DNA from: Prochlorococcus sp. AG-412-J13
Lineage (GTDB): Bacteria > Cyanobacteriota > Cyanobacteriia > PCC-6307 > Cyanobiaceae
Length of the DNA: 64,000 nucleotides
Reading direction: 5' to 3'
NCBI GenBank assembly: GCA_003214815.1
Contig: QCLE01000003.1
Coordinates: 1-64,000, forward strand
Shown: piece by piece, positions 18,632-27,440 of the stretch
How the letters are laid out: every line of letters starts with the position of its first letter
How positions within the stretch are numbered: the first letter of the stretch is position 1
Position numbers and translations under genes: made by a program
Notes under the pieces: generated by a model
The model's input: only the letters and a program-made list of their open reading frames with translations
The model's database searches: none
What the model was told of the DNA's origin: nothing

Positions 18632-19159
18632 ATGAAAAAAAAAACCATAAATATAAAAGAAGCTTCGTTTACGCAAGCAATAAACATATCCGCACAATGG
18701 TGTAAAGAGTGGGGTGAAGATTTCCTCAGCGAAGAGGTTTTGGCAGACAGAATTGCAGAGCTAATTAAAACAAGAAATGGACTCAGAGGATTTTTTGCGT
18801 ACGCTTTATCAGATAAAGATTGTTTTTTGTTAGATAAACTTCCTTTTTCACTAATTTACAAACTGAACGAAGGTGGGGATGCCATAGCAGATTTAGTAGT
18901 AAAAAATTTAATAATGAGTTCGGCTCAAATTATTATTCATCGAAGAGATAATAATCATGAATATGAGATAACATCGGAAAACATTTCAGATAGATGTAAA
19001 GCTATTTTGAGACTGCTTGAAACTAAGTCAGTTACAAAGTCTGTAAATCAAGTCCTTAGAGAATTAGATGATATGGGAAATAGTTTTGATAATTCAGTAA
19101 AATATGACTCAGAGCAAAAGGAATTTATAAAAAAACAAATACTTGATATCGCACATTAA
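18632..19159 (+). CDS. Conserved cyanobacterial hypothetical protein
   Basis: 175 residues, start MKKKTINIKEASF. It has no signal peptide or membrane segment. The predicted mix is alpha-helical with a central segment RGFFAYALSDKDCFLLDKLP and an acidic C-terminus. Divergent from era with ~38 bp between starts, which makes a shared promoter region. It ends at a strong hairpin terminator shared with the convergent Bax-inhibitor gene. I recognise it only as a likely conserved picocyanobacterial unknown. Confidence 0.72.
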   Translation: MKKKTINIKEASFTQAINISAQWCKEWGEDFLSEEVLADRIAELIKTRNGLRGFFAYALSDKDCFLLDKLPFSLIYKLNEGGDAIADLVVKNLIMSSAQIIIHRRDNNHEYEITSENISDRCKAILRLLETKSVTKSVNQVLRELDDMGNSFDNSVKYDSEQKEFIKKQILDIAH

Positions 19160-19160
19160 A

Positions 19161-19186
19161 AAAGCGTAGAAACAAATCTACGCTTT
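19161..19186 (-). terminator. Intrinsic terminator between convergent genes
   Basis: Perfect 10-bp stem AAAGCGTAGA / TCTACGCTTT with loop AACAAA. On the minus strand it is followed by a run of T (TTTTTT counting the stem end), so it best terminates the Bax-inhibitor-like gene. The plus-strand copy for the 175-residue gene lacks a clear T tract. Confidence 0.8.
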
Positions 19187-19208
19187 AAGTTAGACAATAA
19201 AATAAATT

Positions 19209-19946
19209 TTAGTCTCTTCTTCCACCGCCTTGAAGTGCAATCATTAATCTCAAAATAAAAACAAAAAGATTTATGTAAGTTAGATACATTCCTAAAGCGC
19301 CTGCAAGGTACTGATCATCGTTATATCTTCTTGGCATTATATAGAAATCCACGAAAGACATTGCAACAAATAAGACAGTCCCAAATCCAGCAATTATTAA
19401 TTCAAGTCCTGAACCTCCAAAAACTCCTGGAGCAAAGAATCCTCCAATTAACTGAACAAACATTGCTATGAGCAATCCTATCAACCCAAGACCAACAACT
19501 CCACTTAGTGCTTGACCAACACTATCACTCATTCTTTGGCCAGTGTAAGAGGCAATAACGAAAGTTATACCTGTAGCTAAAGCAGCTGTTCCAACAGAAC
19601 CAATACCAATTGTTCCTATTGCTAAAGCGACTATTCCACTTAAGGTGAATCCAGTTAACAAGCTAAATCCTGTTAAAAGAGGCAGGGCCTTTGCATTATT
19701 TGCATTATTTGCAGCGCTTGTGGCTATAAAAAACAAAATCAATTCTGCAATTAAAGCAATTATTGAGAGAGGCTGGAAAAGACCAGGATTTGAAGCTATA
19801 AGTGAGATACCTGCTAAAACGCCTAAAGAGGTTAAAACCATACCTCCACCAACATAGGGTAGAGCTTTTTGAACAACATTAGGGCCAACTATTGAACTAG
19901 TTTGTGCTTCACGAATAGCTTGATTGAAATTACTACTTGCTGGCAT
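19209..19946 (-). CDS. Bax inhibitor-1 / YccA family membrane protein
   Basis: 245 residues with about seven hydrophobic segments from residue 32 to 238. It ends with an amphipathic segment and GGGRRD. Recognisable BI-1 features are the multi-helix arrangement, the FVDFYIMPRRYNDDQYLAGALGMYLTYINLFVFILRL end, and the paired acidic residues (NDD) that form a calcium/pH-sensing site in family members. Family roles are calcium leak and membrane stress; the role here is unknown. Upstream lies phoH on the same strand. Confidence 0.85.
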   Translation of the reverse strand: MPASSNFNQAIREAQTSSIVGPNVVQKALPYVGGGMVLTSLGVLAGISLIASNPGLFQPLSIIALIAELILFFIATSAANNANNAKALPLLTGFSLLTGFTLSGIVALAIGTIGIGSVGTAALATGITFVIASYTGQRMSDSVGQALSGVVGLGLIGLLIAMFVQLIGGFFAPGVFGGSGLELIIAGFGTVLFVAMSFVDFYIMPRRYNDDQYLAGALGMYLTYINLFVFILRLMIALQGGGRRD

Positions 19947-20020
19947 TTTTTTTATTAAATATGATCTTATTCTACTTGATTTTTAAAATTTCAGGGTACG
20001 GATCTCCAGAGTTATCAATA

Positions 20021-20977
20021 TTATTGATAAGCCTCAATCATTTTCTGAACTAAAGGATGACGAACTACATCTTCAATAGTCAAATAACAAAATTTTATAC
20101 CTTCAGTTACAGAAAATATTCTTGATGCTTCTATAAGGCCGCTTTCCTCATCTTTTTCTAAATCAATTTGTGTAATATCGCCGTTTACAACCATTTTAGA
20201 TCTATCTCCTAATCTGGTTAAAAACATTCTCATTTGAGAGCAAGTTGTGTTTTGTGCTTCATCCAAGATAATCAAAGAATTATCTAAGGTTCTTCCTCTC
20301 ATAAATGCTAGAGGAGCAACTTCAATAATTCCTTTATCGATTAACGAATTCGTTCTATCAAATCCGAAAATACTATGTAAAGAATCAAATAGGGGTCTTA
20401 AGTATGGATCTACTTTTTGTTGCAAATCACCAGGCAGAAATCCTAAACTTTCCCCAGCTTCTACAGCTGGTCTTGTTAAGATAATTTTTTCAATTTTTTT
20501 CTCGTTCAATAGTCTTGCTGCGCAAACAGTTGCTAAAAATGTCTTGCCAGTTCCAGCTGGACCAATTGCAAACGTAAGATCAAATTTTTCAATTGATTCA
20601 ACATATTCTTTTTGCCTTATAGTTCTTGGTCTTAAATATCTTCCTTCTTTGGAACGGGCAAGTACTTTTTTCCCAAGTTCAGCATGTGAAGACGACTCTC
20701 CAATATTTAGAGAACTTAAAGCCGCTTTAAGATCTACCTCTGGAACTTCTAACCCTTGTTCCCAAATTGGTCTTGTCAGCTCTACTAATGCTGACGCTCT
20801 TTCAATCTTGGATATGACACCGTTCATCTCAAGTTGTAAACCTCTTATAGTTAAAGAAACTCCTGTAAGAGACTCAAACTTTTTTAAAAAAGAATTACCA
20901 GGTCCAGATAATGCTGTAGCAGCATCAGAGCTTGGCAAATCTATTGTGAAGTGACCAGTTTTGGAAACTTCCTTCAT
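20021..20977 (-). CDS. phoH: PhoH family P-loop ATPase
   Basis: 318 residues. The N-terminal ~100 residues include a KH-like segment. The ATPase core has Walker A GPAGTGKT at about residue 139 and Walker B LIILDEAQN near 236. VNGDITQIDL and EDVVRHPLVQKM follow in family order. PhoH-like proteins are linked to RNA metabolism and, in some bacteria, to phosphate stress. No Pho-box was identified here. Next downstream is the convergent-facing Bax inhibitor gene and upstream rpsP, so it is probably cotranscribed with ffh-rpsP. Confidence 0.93.
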   Translation of the reverse strand: MKEVSKTGHFTIDLPSSDAATALSGPGNSFLKKFESLTGVSLTIRGLQLEMNGVISKIERASALVELTRPIWEQGLEVPEVDLKAALSSLNIGESSSHAELGKKVLARSKEGRYLRPRTIRQKEYVESIEKFDLTFAIGPAGTGKTFLATVCAARLLNEKKIEKIILTRPAVEAGESLGFLPGDLQQKVDPYLRPLFDSLHSIFGFDRTNSLIDKGIIEVAPLAFMRGRTLDNSLIILDEAQNTTCSQMRMFLTRLGDRSKMVVNGDITQIDLEKDEESGLIEASRIFSVTEGIKFCYLTIEDVVRHPLVQKMIEAYQ

Positions 20978-21013
20978 CTAGTTATTGTATAAAAATAAAA
21001 ATTGATCAAACCA

Positions 21014-21358
21014 CTAGCTTTTAGCTTCACTACTATCATTTTCTTCGTCTTTATTTTTGGCTTTAGCAACTTTTTCCTTTTCTATCTTAGCCTTACCTAT
21101 AGCGATAGAAGGTCTCTCTTTTTTTTCTAATAAACCGCCTTTTTCTAATAAAGATCTTACAACATCAGTTGGCTGAGCACCCTGAGTAAGTCTTGTTCGT
21201 AAAGCTTCTGTGTCAAGCCTAGTTTCTTTAGTTCTTGGGTTATAAAAACCTAGTTCTTGTAGAGGTCTACCATCTCTTCTGGAAGTACTATTGCATGCAA
21301 CAATTCTGAAACTTGCCTCTTTTTTCTTTCCAAAGCGCTTTAGGCGCAATTTAATCAT
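21014..21358 (-). CDS. rpsP: 30S ribosomal protein S16
   Basis: 114 residues. The core (1-~80) shows the S16 signature [20 protein letters not shown] and [13 protein letters not shown]. The C-terminal ~35 residues are a Lys/Glu/Asp-rich extension typical of cyanobacterial S16. It lies 54 bp downstream of ffh and 36 bp upstream of phoH, the common ffh-rpsP linkage. Confidence 0.97.
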   Translation of the reverse strand: MIKLRLKRFGKKKEASFRIVACNSTSRRDGRPLQELGFYNPRTKETRLDTEALRTRLTQGAQPTDVVRSLLEKGGLLEKKERPSIAIGKAKIEKEKVAKAKNKDEENDSSEAKS

Positions 21359-21412
21359 CTTAAATTAATGCGTTTTTAATAATAATATCACTTAAAGGTA
21401 AAAATTTAGAAA

Positions 21413-23017
21413 CTATAAATCTGCAAAACCTTTTTTCTTTTTATTATTTTTTTGTTTTTTTATTGGTTTGTTACTACTCATTCCTCCCATTCCTGGCATT
21501 CCTCCCATTCCTGGCATTCCTCCCATTCCTGGCATTCCTCCCATTCCTGGCATTCCTCCCATTCCTGGCATTCCTCCCATTCCTGGCATTCCTCCCATTC
21601 CTGGCATTCCTCCCATTCCTGGCATTCCTCCCATTCCTGGCATTCCTCCCATTCCTGGCATTCCTCCCATTCCTGGCATTCCTCCCATTCCTGGCATTCC
21701 TCCCATTCCTGGCATTCCTCCATTGGACATTTGTTTCATGAAACCTCTCATTCTTTGAAAATCGGCTAAGACTTTATCCACATCTTTTGCTTCATAGCCA
21801 CTACCCTGAGCAATTCTTTGTCTTCTTGACGGCTGAGCGGCGAGAACCTCAGGTTTTTGTTTCTCTTCAAGAGTCATAGAAGAGATCATAGATTCTATTT
21901 TCTTGAGTTGATCTTCTCCATCTTTTATCATCCCATCATCAATTTTATTCATACCAGGTATTAATTTTATCAACCCACCGAGTGATCCCATCCTTTTAAT
22001 TAATCTCATTTGCTTAACAAAATCATTAAAGTCAAAAGTTGCTTCTTGCAGTTTCTTTTGCATAGCTTCTGCATCAGCAAGCTCAACTTCCTTTTGGGCT
22101 TTTTCAACAAGTGTCAATACATCACCCATACCTAAAATTCTGCTAGCCATTCTTTCTGGATGGAATGGTTGTAGCGCCTCTATTTTTTCCCCTACACCAA
22201 TAAATTTGATAGGTTTACCACTTATTTTTCTTATTGATAAAGCAGCTCCTCCTCTTGAATCGCCATCCAACTTAGTTAGTATCGCCCCTGAAATTCCTAC
22301 TTTTTCATGAAATGACTTTGTCAAGTCAGCAGCTTCTTGCCCAATCATAGAGTCAACAACCAGTAAAACCTCATCAGGATTAGACACTTCTTTTATCCGA
22401 ACCATTTCACTCATCATTGAATCATCAATTTGCAATCTTCCTGCTGTGTCAATAATGATCGAGTTAAAATTATTTTGATTTGCATAATTCAATGCGTTCT
22501 TCGTTATCTCTTCTGGTTTGCTATTTTTTTCTTTAGCTGAAAAAACTTCCAAGTCATATTGACTTCCTAATGTTTTAAGTTGTTCTACAGCGGCTGGTCG
22601 ATAAATATCTGCAGCCACCAAAAGAACCTTTTTTTCTTTTTCCTTTAAATAAAGGCCTAATTTTCCTGTTGCAGTTGTTTTACCAGCTCCCTGAAGTCCT
22701 GCCATTAAAATAACAGTGGGACTCTTTTCATTTTCGTTTAATGGAGAATTTTCATTCCCCATTATGTTAATCAATTCTTTATTTACAACTTCAATAAATT
22801 TTTGACCAGGGTTTACACCCCTAACTACTTCTTCTCCAATAGCTTTATCTTTAACATCTGTTATAAACTCTTTTACTACAGATAAACTAACATCGGCATC
22901 TAGAAGTGCTCTTTTTACCTGAATCAAGGCATCATTGATATTATTTTCACTAATTTTTGCTTCGCCTCTTAAACCTTTTACTGCGTCTTCAAAGCGTGAT
23001 GAGAGTTCATCAAACAT
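21413..23017 (-). CDS. ffh: Signal recognition particle protein Ffh with expanded GGMPGM repeat tail
   Basis: SRP54 GTPase that binds signal sequences and SRP RNA. The N and G domains (1-~300) carry GLQGAGKTTATGKLG, DTAGRLQ and TKLDGD. The Met-rich M domain follows (QMRLIKRMGSLGGLIKLIPGM and SRRQRIAQGSGY for RNA binding). The C-terminus has a run of 13 identical six-residue units (GGMPGM) encoded by a perfect 18-bp tandem repeat, then a Lys-rich tail ending KKGFADL. Total 534 residues, longer than typical (~450-490) because of the repeat. Its RNA partner is encoded at 49.6 kb in this window. Confidence 0.96.
   Translation of the reverse strand: MFDELSSRFEDAVKGLRGEAKISENNINDALIQVKRALLDADVSLSVVKEFITDVKDKAIGEEVVRGVNPGQKFIEVVNKELINIMGNENSPLNENEKSPTVILMAGLQGAGKTTATGKLGLYLKEKEKKVLLVAADIYRPAAVEQLKTLGSQYDLEVFSAKEKNSKPEEITKNALNYANQNNFNSIIIDTAGRLQIDDSMMSEMVRIKEVSNPDEVLLVVDSMIGQEAADLTKSFHEKVGISGAILTKLDGDSRGGAALSIRKISGKPIKFIGVGEKIEALQPFHPERMASRILGMGDVLTLVEKAQKEVELADAEAMQKKLQEATFDFNDFVKQMRLIKRMGSLGGLIKLIPGMNKIDDGMIKDGEDQLKKIESMISSMTLEEKQKPEVLAAQPSRRQRIAQGSGYEAKDVDKVLADFQRMRGFMKQMSNGGMPGMGGMPGMGGMPGMGGMPGMGGMPGMGGMPGMGGMPGMGGMPGMGGMPGMGGMPGMGGMPGMGGMPGMGGMPGMGGMSSNKPIKKQKNNKKKKGFADL
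21483..21716. repeat. 13 perfect tandem copies of an 18-bp unit inside ffh
   Basis: Unit on the plus strand is CCTCCCATTCCTGGCATT; 234 bp = 13 x 18 with no mismatch that I can see. On the coding (minus) strand it encodes GGMPGM. The unit has no stop in several frames, which makes long meaningless open frames on both strands. Flanks are CATTCCT-like partial units at each end. Such a homogeneous array suggests recent slippage expansion. Confidence 0.97.
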
Positions 23018-23064
23018 TATTAAAAAGAATTTTTAAATATTATAGATGATCTCGAAGTTTATAC

Positions 23065-25170
23065 TCACAAACCGCTCACGAAATCAACCAATTTCCATGA
23101 TTTATTTGAAAAACCCAAAATATATTTAACTTTAAGGGGAGTCAATGATGTTTCATTAACAAATTCTCCAGAATTCTTTACTATTCTCTCTAGATAGTTT
23201 AATTCAACTAAAACAACTATCCGAGATGAAGTTTGCGATTCCAAATCAATCTTAAGTATTTGGGAATTAATTTCTTTATAAATTCCCTTCTTGATATCGT
23301 TCTGTCTTTCTTCGATTGTTCGATCAATCAGACCTTTACTAACAATCTTAGAAAGATTAATTTCACTCTTTCCCGCTAAGTAATTACTTTTACTTAGAAG
23401 CCATCCTTTAATTAAACTCCTGATATCTTCCAAAGAAGGTGAAGGGGTATTAAGTTCTTTGAATTCATAGGAAATAATTGAAGTAGATTTCTTAGGAATA
23501 GAATTCAATTTGCTTGAAGAATTTTTTTTTATTTCTTGAATAATATCTTTCTCACTAAGCTTTTGATTTTTTTCTATGGCAATTAAAGGTTTTTCAGCAA
23601 TAGCTTCTTCCTGAATGGATTTTTTTAAATTATTTCTTAAAAATCCAATACCAATACCAAATGCAAATAAGATCAAGAACGCATAAATATAAATTAAATA
23701 AGGTGACCGATTAATAATCTCATTATCCTTCAAGAATTCCCCAAAACTAAACTTTAATTCGGCAATTTTTTCAATTAAAAAATTATAAAACTCTATTGGT
23801 TTTTTCTGAAAGTATTCCTCATTGAATTCGTTTTCTTTGATCTTAATCTTTTCATAATCTTGTTTTATACCACCAGGCCAAGGTAATCTCCTTTCATCAA
23901 TATTGCCTAATAAATTATCAAGATCTTCAGTAGTTTTTGTGGAAGACTCCTTATCAATTTGTTGGTTCTGAAGATTTGATCTAATTGCAATTTTATTTGA
24001 TTTCTTTTCTACTTTTTCAATAAATTCCTGAATTTCCCTATCTTCAAACCAAGAATCTAAATCCACCTCATTTGAGTCAATATCTCTATACCCAACTAAA
24101 ACATCATTCTCTAACCAATTTTTACAGAAAATACATATCGCTTCTAACTTATTTCCAGGATAATTATTAAGCCAAGCTCGTAATTTTTCATCAGAACTAC
24201 TTGAAAATCTTGCAGAGGCCTGGTCAACATCAGCCAAAAGCAAGTCTAAACAACCAACTAGAGGCATTGAATCAAGACCGGATAAATTTAGTTTCTTTAA
24301 AATTCTCCTCGCTTCAAATAATTTTTCCGGCTTTCTTCTGGAGAAACCAATAGCTGTTAAGGATAGAAAAGCTAAAAATCCCGCTTCTAATGAGCCTCTT
24401 TTTTGTAATTCAAGAAACAAATCAATCTGTTCTTGCACTGTCAAAAATGGCTTAATTTGTTGAAAAAAAGCTTCAAATTCTTGCTGATTTAAATAATCTT
24501 TATATTCAGATTTATTATTACCTTCCAATCCACCTCTTTTGATTATTAAATTTTCCAACATACTTAAGCCTTTTTTATGAGACTCTTTATCATTTAAATC
24601 CCTACTAAGAAGATCTAGGATTCTGTAAGGAAGGAGAGCAACCAAGTCTTCTTCAAGTTCTTTTCTTATGTCTCCAAGCTTTCCCATTCTTTGCAGAAGT
24701 TGTATACCTTCATGTAAAAAGTCTGCCGCGTTCGAATAGGATCTAAGCTGTTGTTCTTGAATTGCAGAATCTCTAGCTGTTAAAGCAGCCAATAATGTTA
24801 AATCAGCTTCTCTACTACTTCCTAAAGCTGGAGTTTGTGGGGGCTGCAATGCTTTTCTCGTGATTTTAAAAGCTTCTTTTGGTGAACCCGATTCCCAAAG
24901 AAGTATTAATCCTGCTACTTCTCTATTTGAGGAAAACTCTAATCCAGATTTCCCATTTAATAACAAATTTTCGTACTCTCTTCTGCTTTCTGGATCTGTA
25001 AGTAGATCGGCAGTGAGGCGAAGCAATTCAGATCTTTGGGTTAAAACTTCATAAGTAAAACCTTCATCGGGTGTTTTATCTAACCGCAATTGAAACGCCC
25101 TTAATATTTCCTCAGAAGTTGCAGAGGGGCTTACGCCAATTAAACGAAAATGGTCTAAAGGAAGTTCCAA
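23065..25170 (-). CDS. ftn2: Ftn2/ZipN (ARC6 homologue) cell division protein
   Basis: 701 residues. The N-terminus (MELPLDHFRLIGVSPSA, then SEEILRAFQLRL and DPESRREYENLLL) is the DnaJ-like domain of cyanobacterial Ftn2/plastid ARC6. A long helical repeat region follows to ~430. One transmembrane segment lies near residues 490-510 (YIYAFLILFAFGIGIGFL). The C-terminal domain (about 590-701) is the IMS/ARC6-like domain (LIKGWLLSKSNYLAG, NYLERIVKNSGEF and LGFSNKSWKLVDFVSGL). Ftn2 anchors and stabilises the FtsZ ring at the membrane; ftsZ is at 48.5 kb. Divergent from pdhA. Confidence 0.9.
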   Translation of the reverse strand: MELPLDHFRLIGVSPSATSEEILRAFQLRLDKTPDEGFTYEVLTQRSELLRLTADLLTDPESRREYENLLLNGKSGLEFSSNREVAGLILLWESGSPKEAFKITRKALQPPQTPALGSSREADLTLLAALTARDSAIQEQQLRSYSNAADFLHEGIQLLQRMGKLGDIRKELEEDLVALLPYRILDLLSRDLNDKESHKKGLSMLENLIIKRGGLEGNNKSEYKDYLNQQEFEAFFQQIKPFLTVQEQIDLFLELQKRGSLEAGFLAFLSLTAIGFSRRKPEKLFEARRILKKLNLSGLDSMPLVGCLDLLLADVDQASARFSSSSDEKLRAWLNNYPGNKLEAICIFCKNWLENDVLVGYRDIDSNEVDLDSWFEDREIQEFIEKVEKKSNKIAIRSNLQNQQIDKESSTKTTEDLDNLLGNIDERRLPWPGGIKQDYEKIKIKENEFNEEYFQKKPIEFYNFLIEKIAELKFSFGEFLKDNEIINRSPYLIYIYAFLILFAFGIGIGFLRNNLKKSIQEEAIAEKPLIAIEKNQKLSEKDIIQEIKKNSSSKLNSIPKKSTSIISYEFKELNTPSPSLEDIRSLIKGWLLSKSNYLAGKSEINLSKIVSKGLIDRTIEERQNDIKKGIYKEINSQILKIDLESQTSSRIVVLVELNYLERIVKNSGEFVNETSLTPLKVKYILGFSNKSWKLVDFVSGL

Positions 25171-25284
25171 ACAAATATCCTATTGAAAAATTCTTAGACA
25201 AATTTTATCAAGTTAAAAATTTTTTTCACAAGGTCTTACAGAGTTATTAAAAAAAATCATGAAAATCGTCCATCACACCTTAGA

Positions 25285-26358
25285 ATGTTAACAAATCAAA
25301 ACTTCGTTAAGGTATTTTTCTTGGAAACACATGTAGAGAGAATCTCAAATCTCCATGATATAAAAAAAGCCGAATTAGATCGAGAAACCGGATTATTTCT
25401 TTATGAAGACATGACGCTTGGCCGTAGGTTCGAAGATAAGTGTGCAGAAATGTATTACAGGGGGAAAATGTTTGGTTTCGTTCATTTATATAACGGTCAA
25501 GAGGCTATAAGCACGGGAGTAATTGGCGCCATGAAAAAGAAACATGATTGGTTTTGTAGTACCTATCGCGATCATGTTCATGCACTAAGTGCGGGTGTTC
25601 CCTCATTTGAAGTAATGAGTGAACTTTTTGGTAAAGCTACTGGTTGTAGCAAAGGCCGAGGTGGATCCATGCACTTATTTTCAAGAGAGCATCACTTACT
25701 CGGAGGATATGCATTTATTGGAGAGGGAATTCCAGTTGCTTTAGGGGCAGCCTTTTCAAGTAAATACAAAAAGGAAGTTGTTGGTAATAGTACTAGTGAT
25801 GCAGTCACTGCAGCATTCTTTGGGGATGGGACTTGCAATAATGGGCAGTTTTTTGAATGTTTAAATATGGCCCAGTTATGGAAATTACCCATAATTTTTG
25901 TTGTTGAAAATAATAAATGGGCTATTGGTATGGCTCACGATAGAGCTACTAGCAATCCTGAAATCTGGAGAAAAGCATCTGCTTTTGGTATGCACGGCGA
26001 GGAAGTTGATGGGATGGATGTATTAGCAGTTAGAGGGGCCGCACAAAGAGCAATTGAGCGAGCTAGAGCAGGTGAAGGACCTACACTTTTAGAATGTCTG
26101 ACTTATAGATACAGAGGTCATTCTCTTGCAGATCCAGATGAATTAAGGTCTGAAAAAGAGAAGAATTTTTGGAGCAAAAGAGATCCTATTAAGAAATTAG
26201 CTCAAGAAATTATTGATGGTCAATTTGCAACAGAAGAAGAATTAAAAATTATTGAAAAGAAAATTGATACAGAGATATCTGATTCAGTTAAAAATGCTAT
26301 TGAAGCTCCCGAACCACCTTCACAAGAATTAACTAAATATATTTGGGCAGAAGATTAG
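25285..26358 (+). CDS. pdhA: Pyruvate dehydrogenase E1 component, alpha subunit
   Basis: Thiamine-diphosphate enzyme subunit that decarboxylates pyruvate. The TPP-binding motif [20 protein letters not shown]...VVENN is intact (from about residue 180), as are the family start [20 protein letters not shown] and phosphorylation-loop-like [13 protein letters not shown]. 357 residues from ATG 25285. A TTG at 25321 has a better-placed AAGG about 8 nt upstream and would give 345 residues, closer to relatives; both are possible. The E3 subunit gene lpdA is at 34.9 kb. Confidence 0.94.
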   Translation: MLTNQNFVKVFFLETHVERISNLHDIKKAELDRETGLFLYEDMTLGRRFEDKCAEMYYRGKMFGFVHLYNGQEAISTGVIGAMKKKHDWFCSTYRDHVHALSAGVPSFEVMSELFGKATGCSKGRGGSMHLFSREHHLLGGYAFIGEGIPVALGAAFSSKYKKEVVGNSTSDAVTAAFFGDGTCNNGQFFECLNMAQLWKLPIIFVVENNKWAIGMAHDRATSNPEIWRKASAFGMHGEEVDGMDVLAVRGAAQRAIERARAGEGPTLLECLTYRYRGHSLADPDELRSEKEKNFWSKRDPIKKLAQEIIDGQFATEEELKIIEKKIDTEISDSVKNAIEAPEPPSQELTKYIWAED

Positions 26359-26359
26359 A

Positions 26360-27301
26360 TTAAATACCGCTAGGTAATTTTCTGGTTAAATTTCTTAATT
26401 TTCTGAGTGCTTTAAGTTCAACTTGTCTCACTCTTTCTCGAGAGACTTCTAATAATCTTCCAATTTCAGCAAGCGTATGTCTCTCATTTGCATCAAGTCC
26501 AAATCTTAATTTGAGAACATGTTGTTCTTGCTCACTTAAATGACTTAACCACTTACCAAGTTGCTCTTGATGCATTTTTTGTTCAACTTGATCTAATGGT
26601 TCTTCATTATTACTATCTGCAATCAAATCACCTAAAAAGCTCCTGCCATCATCACCATTTACTGGAGCATCTAAACTACTTGTCGATAAGGCTTGTCTCA
26701 AAACAGAATCCAATTCTTCTACATCAATTTCCATCGCCTCTGCAATTTCAATTCTGCTTGGCATAGCACCAAGTTTATGAGCCAAATCTCTACTAATTTT
26801 TCTAATAGAAGCTAACCTTTCACTTAAATGAACAGGTAAACGGATTGTTCTTGATTGACAAGCAATTGCTCTTGTCATACTCTGTCTAATCCACCAAAAA
26901 GCATATGTAGAAAACTTATATCCCCTTGTCGGATCAAATTTCTCAACAGCCCTCTCCAAACCAAGAGAACCTTCTTGTACTAAATCAAGAAGTTCTAGTC
27001 CTTTACCTTGATATTTTTTTGCCACACTAACAACTAATCTTAAATTAGCTTTCATCATTCTTTCTTTAGCTCTTCGACCAATTTTTATTATTCTTTTTTG
27101 CTGAGTTGTAAATTCATTAGTCTTTTCATTTAATTGTCCATCTTCTGTAAGAATCATCATTTTCTGGACTTGATTACCCAATTCAATCTCCTCAGCTGGT
27201 GTTAATAAAGGAACTCTTCCAATGTTTTGCAAATACCAACTTATTGGATCATTACTCCTTCTTTTAGGTTGTTCTGCTTGAGTTGGTAAAGATGAAACCA
27301 T
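26360..27301 (-). CDS. Group 2 sigma-70 factor
   Basis: 313 residues, no region 1.1. Region 1.2 is DPISWYLQNIGRVPLLTPAEE. Region 2 includes NLRLVVSVAKKY, DLVQEGSLGL and the -10 recognition helix YKFSTYAFWWIRQ. Region 3 follows (RLPVHLSERL). Region 4.2 is TLAEIGRLLEVSRERVRQVE. This is a non-essential RpoD-like (group 2) factor of the cyanobacterial SigB/C/D/E set, used for stress, light or diel responses; which one cannot be told here. The stop is 1 bp from the pdhA stop (convergent). Confidence 0.93.
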   Translation of the reverse strand: MVSSLPTQAEQPKRRSNDPISWYLQNIGRVPLLTPAEEIELGNQVQKMMILTEDGQLNEKTNEFTTQQKRIIKIGRRAKERMMKANLRLVVSVAKKYQGKGLELLDLVQEGSLGLERAVEKFDPTRGYKFSTYAFWWIRQSMTRAIACQSRTIRLPVHLSERLASIRKISRDLAHKLGAMPSRIEIAEAMEIDVEELDSVLRQALSTSSLDAPVNGDDGRSFLGDLIADSNNEEPLDQVEQKMHQEQLGKWLSHLSEQEQHVLKLRFGLDANERHTLAEIGRLLEVSRERVRQVELKALRKLRNLTRKLPSGI

Positions 27302-27440
27302 TTGTTGACCTAATTAGGTATTAAAACTTTCCTACACTTTTCAAGAAATAGCCAAATATTTAATGCGCGCTTCAGATTTCAAGTAATATTTGTACACTTA
27401 TGTGTTTAAAGCTGAAAATAACTCTCAGAAATTGTTTCTT

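Noticed and set aside
20247-20954. 235-codon plus-strand frame inside phoH
   Set aside because: Entirely antisense to a well-supported phoH and with no homology or signals of its own.
21452-21769. Long open frames on both strands across the ffh repeat (repeating SSHSWH, LPFLAF, PGIPPI and ECQEWE units)
   Set aside because: They arise because the 18-bp unit lacks stops in several frames; only the GGMPGM frame belongs to Ffh.
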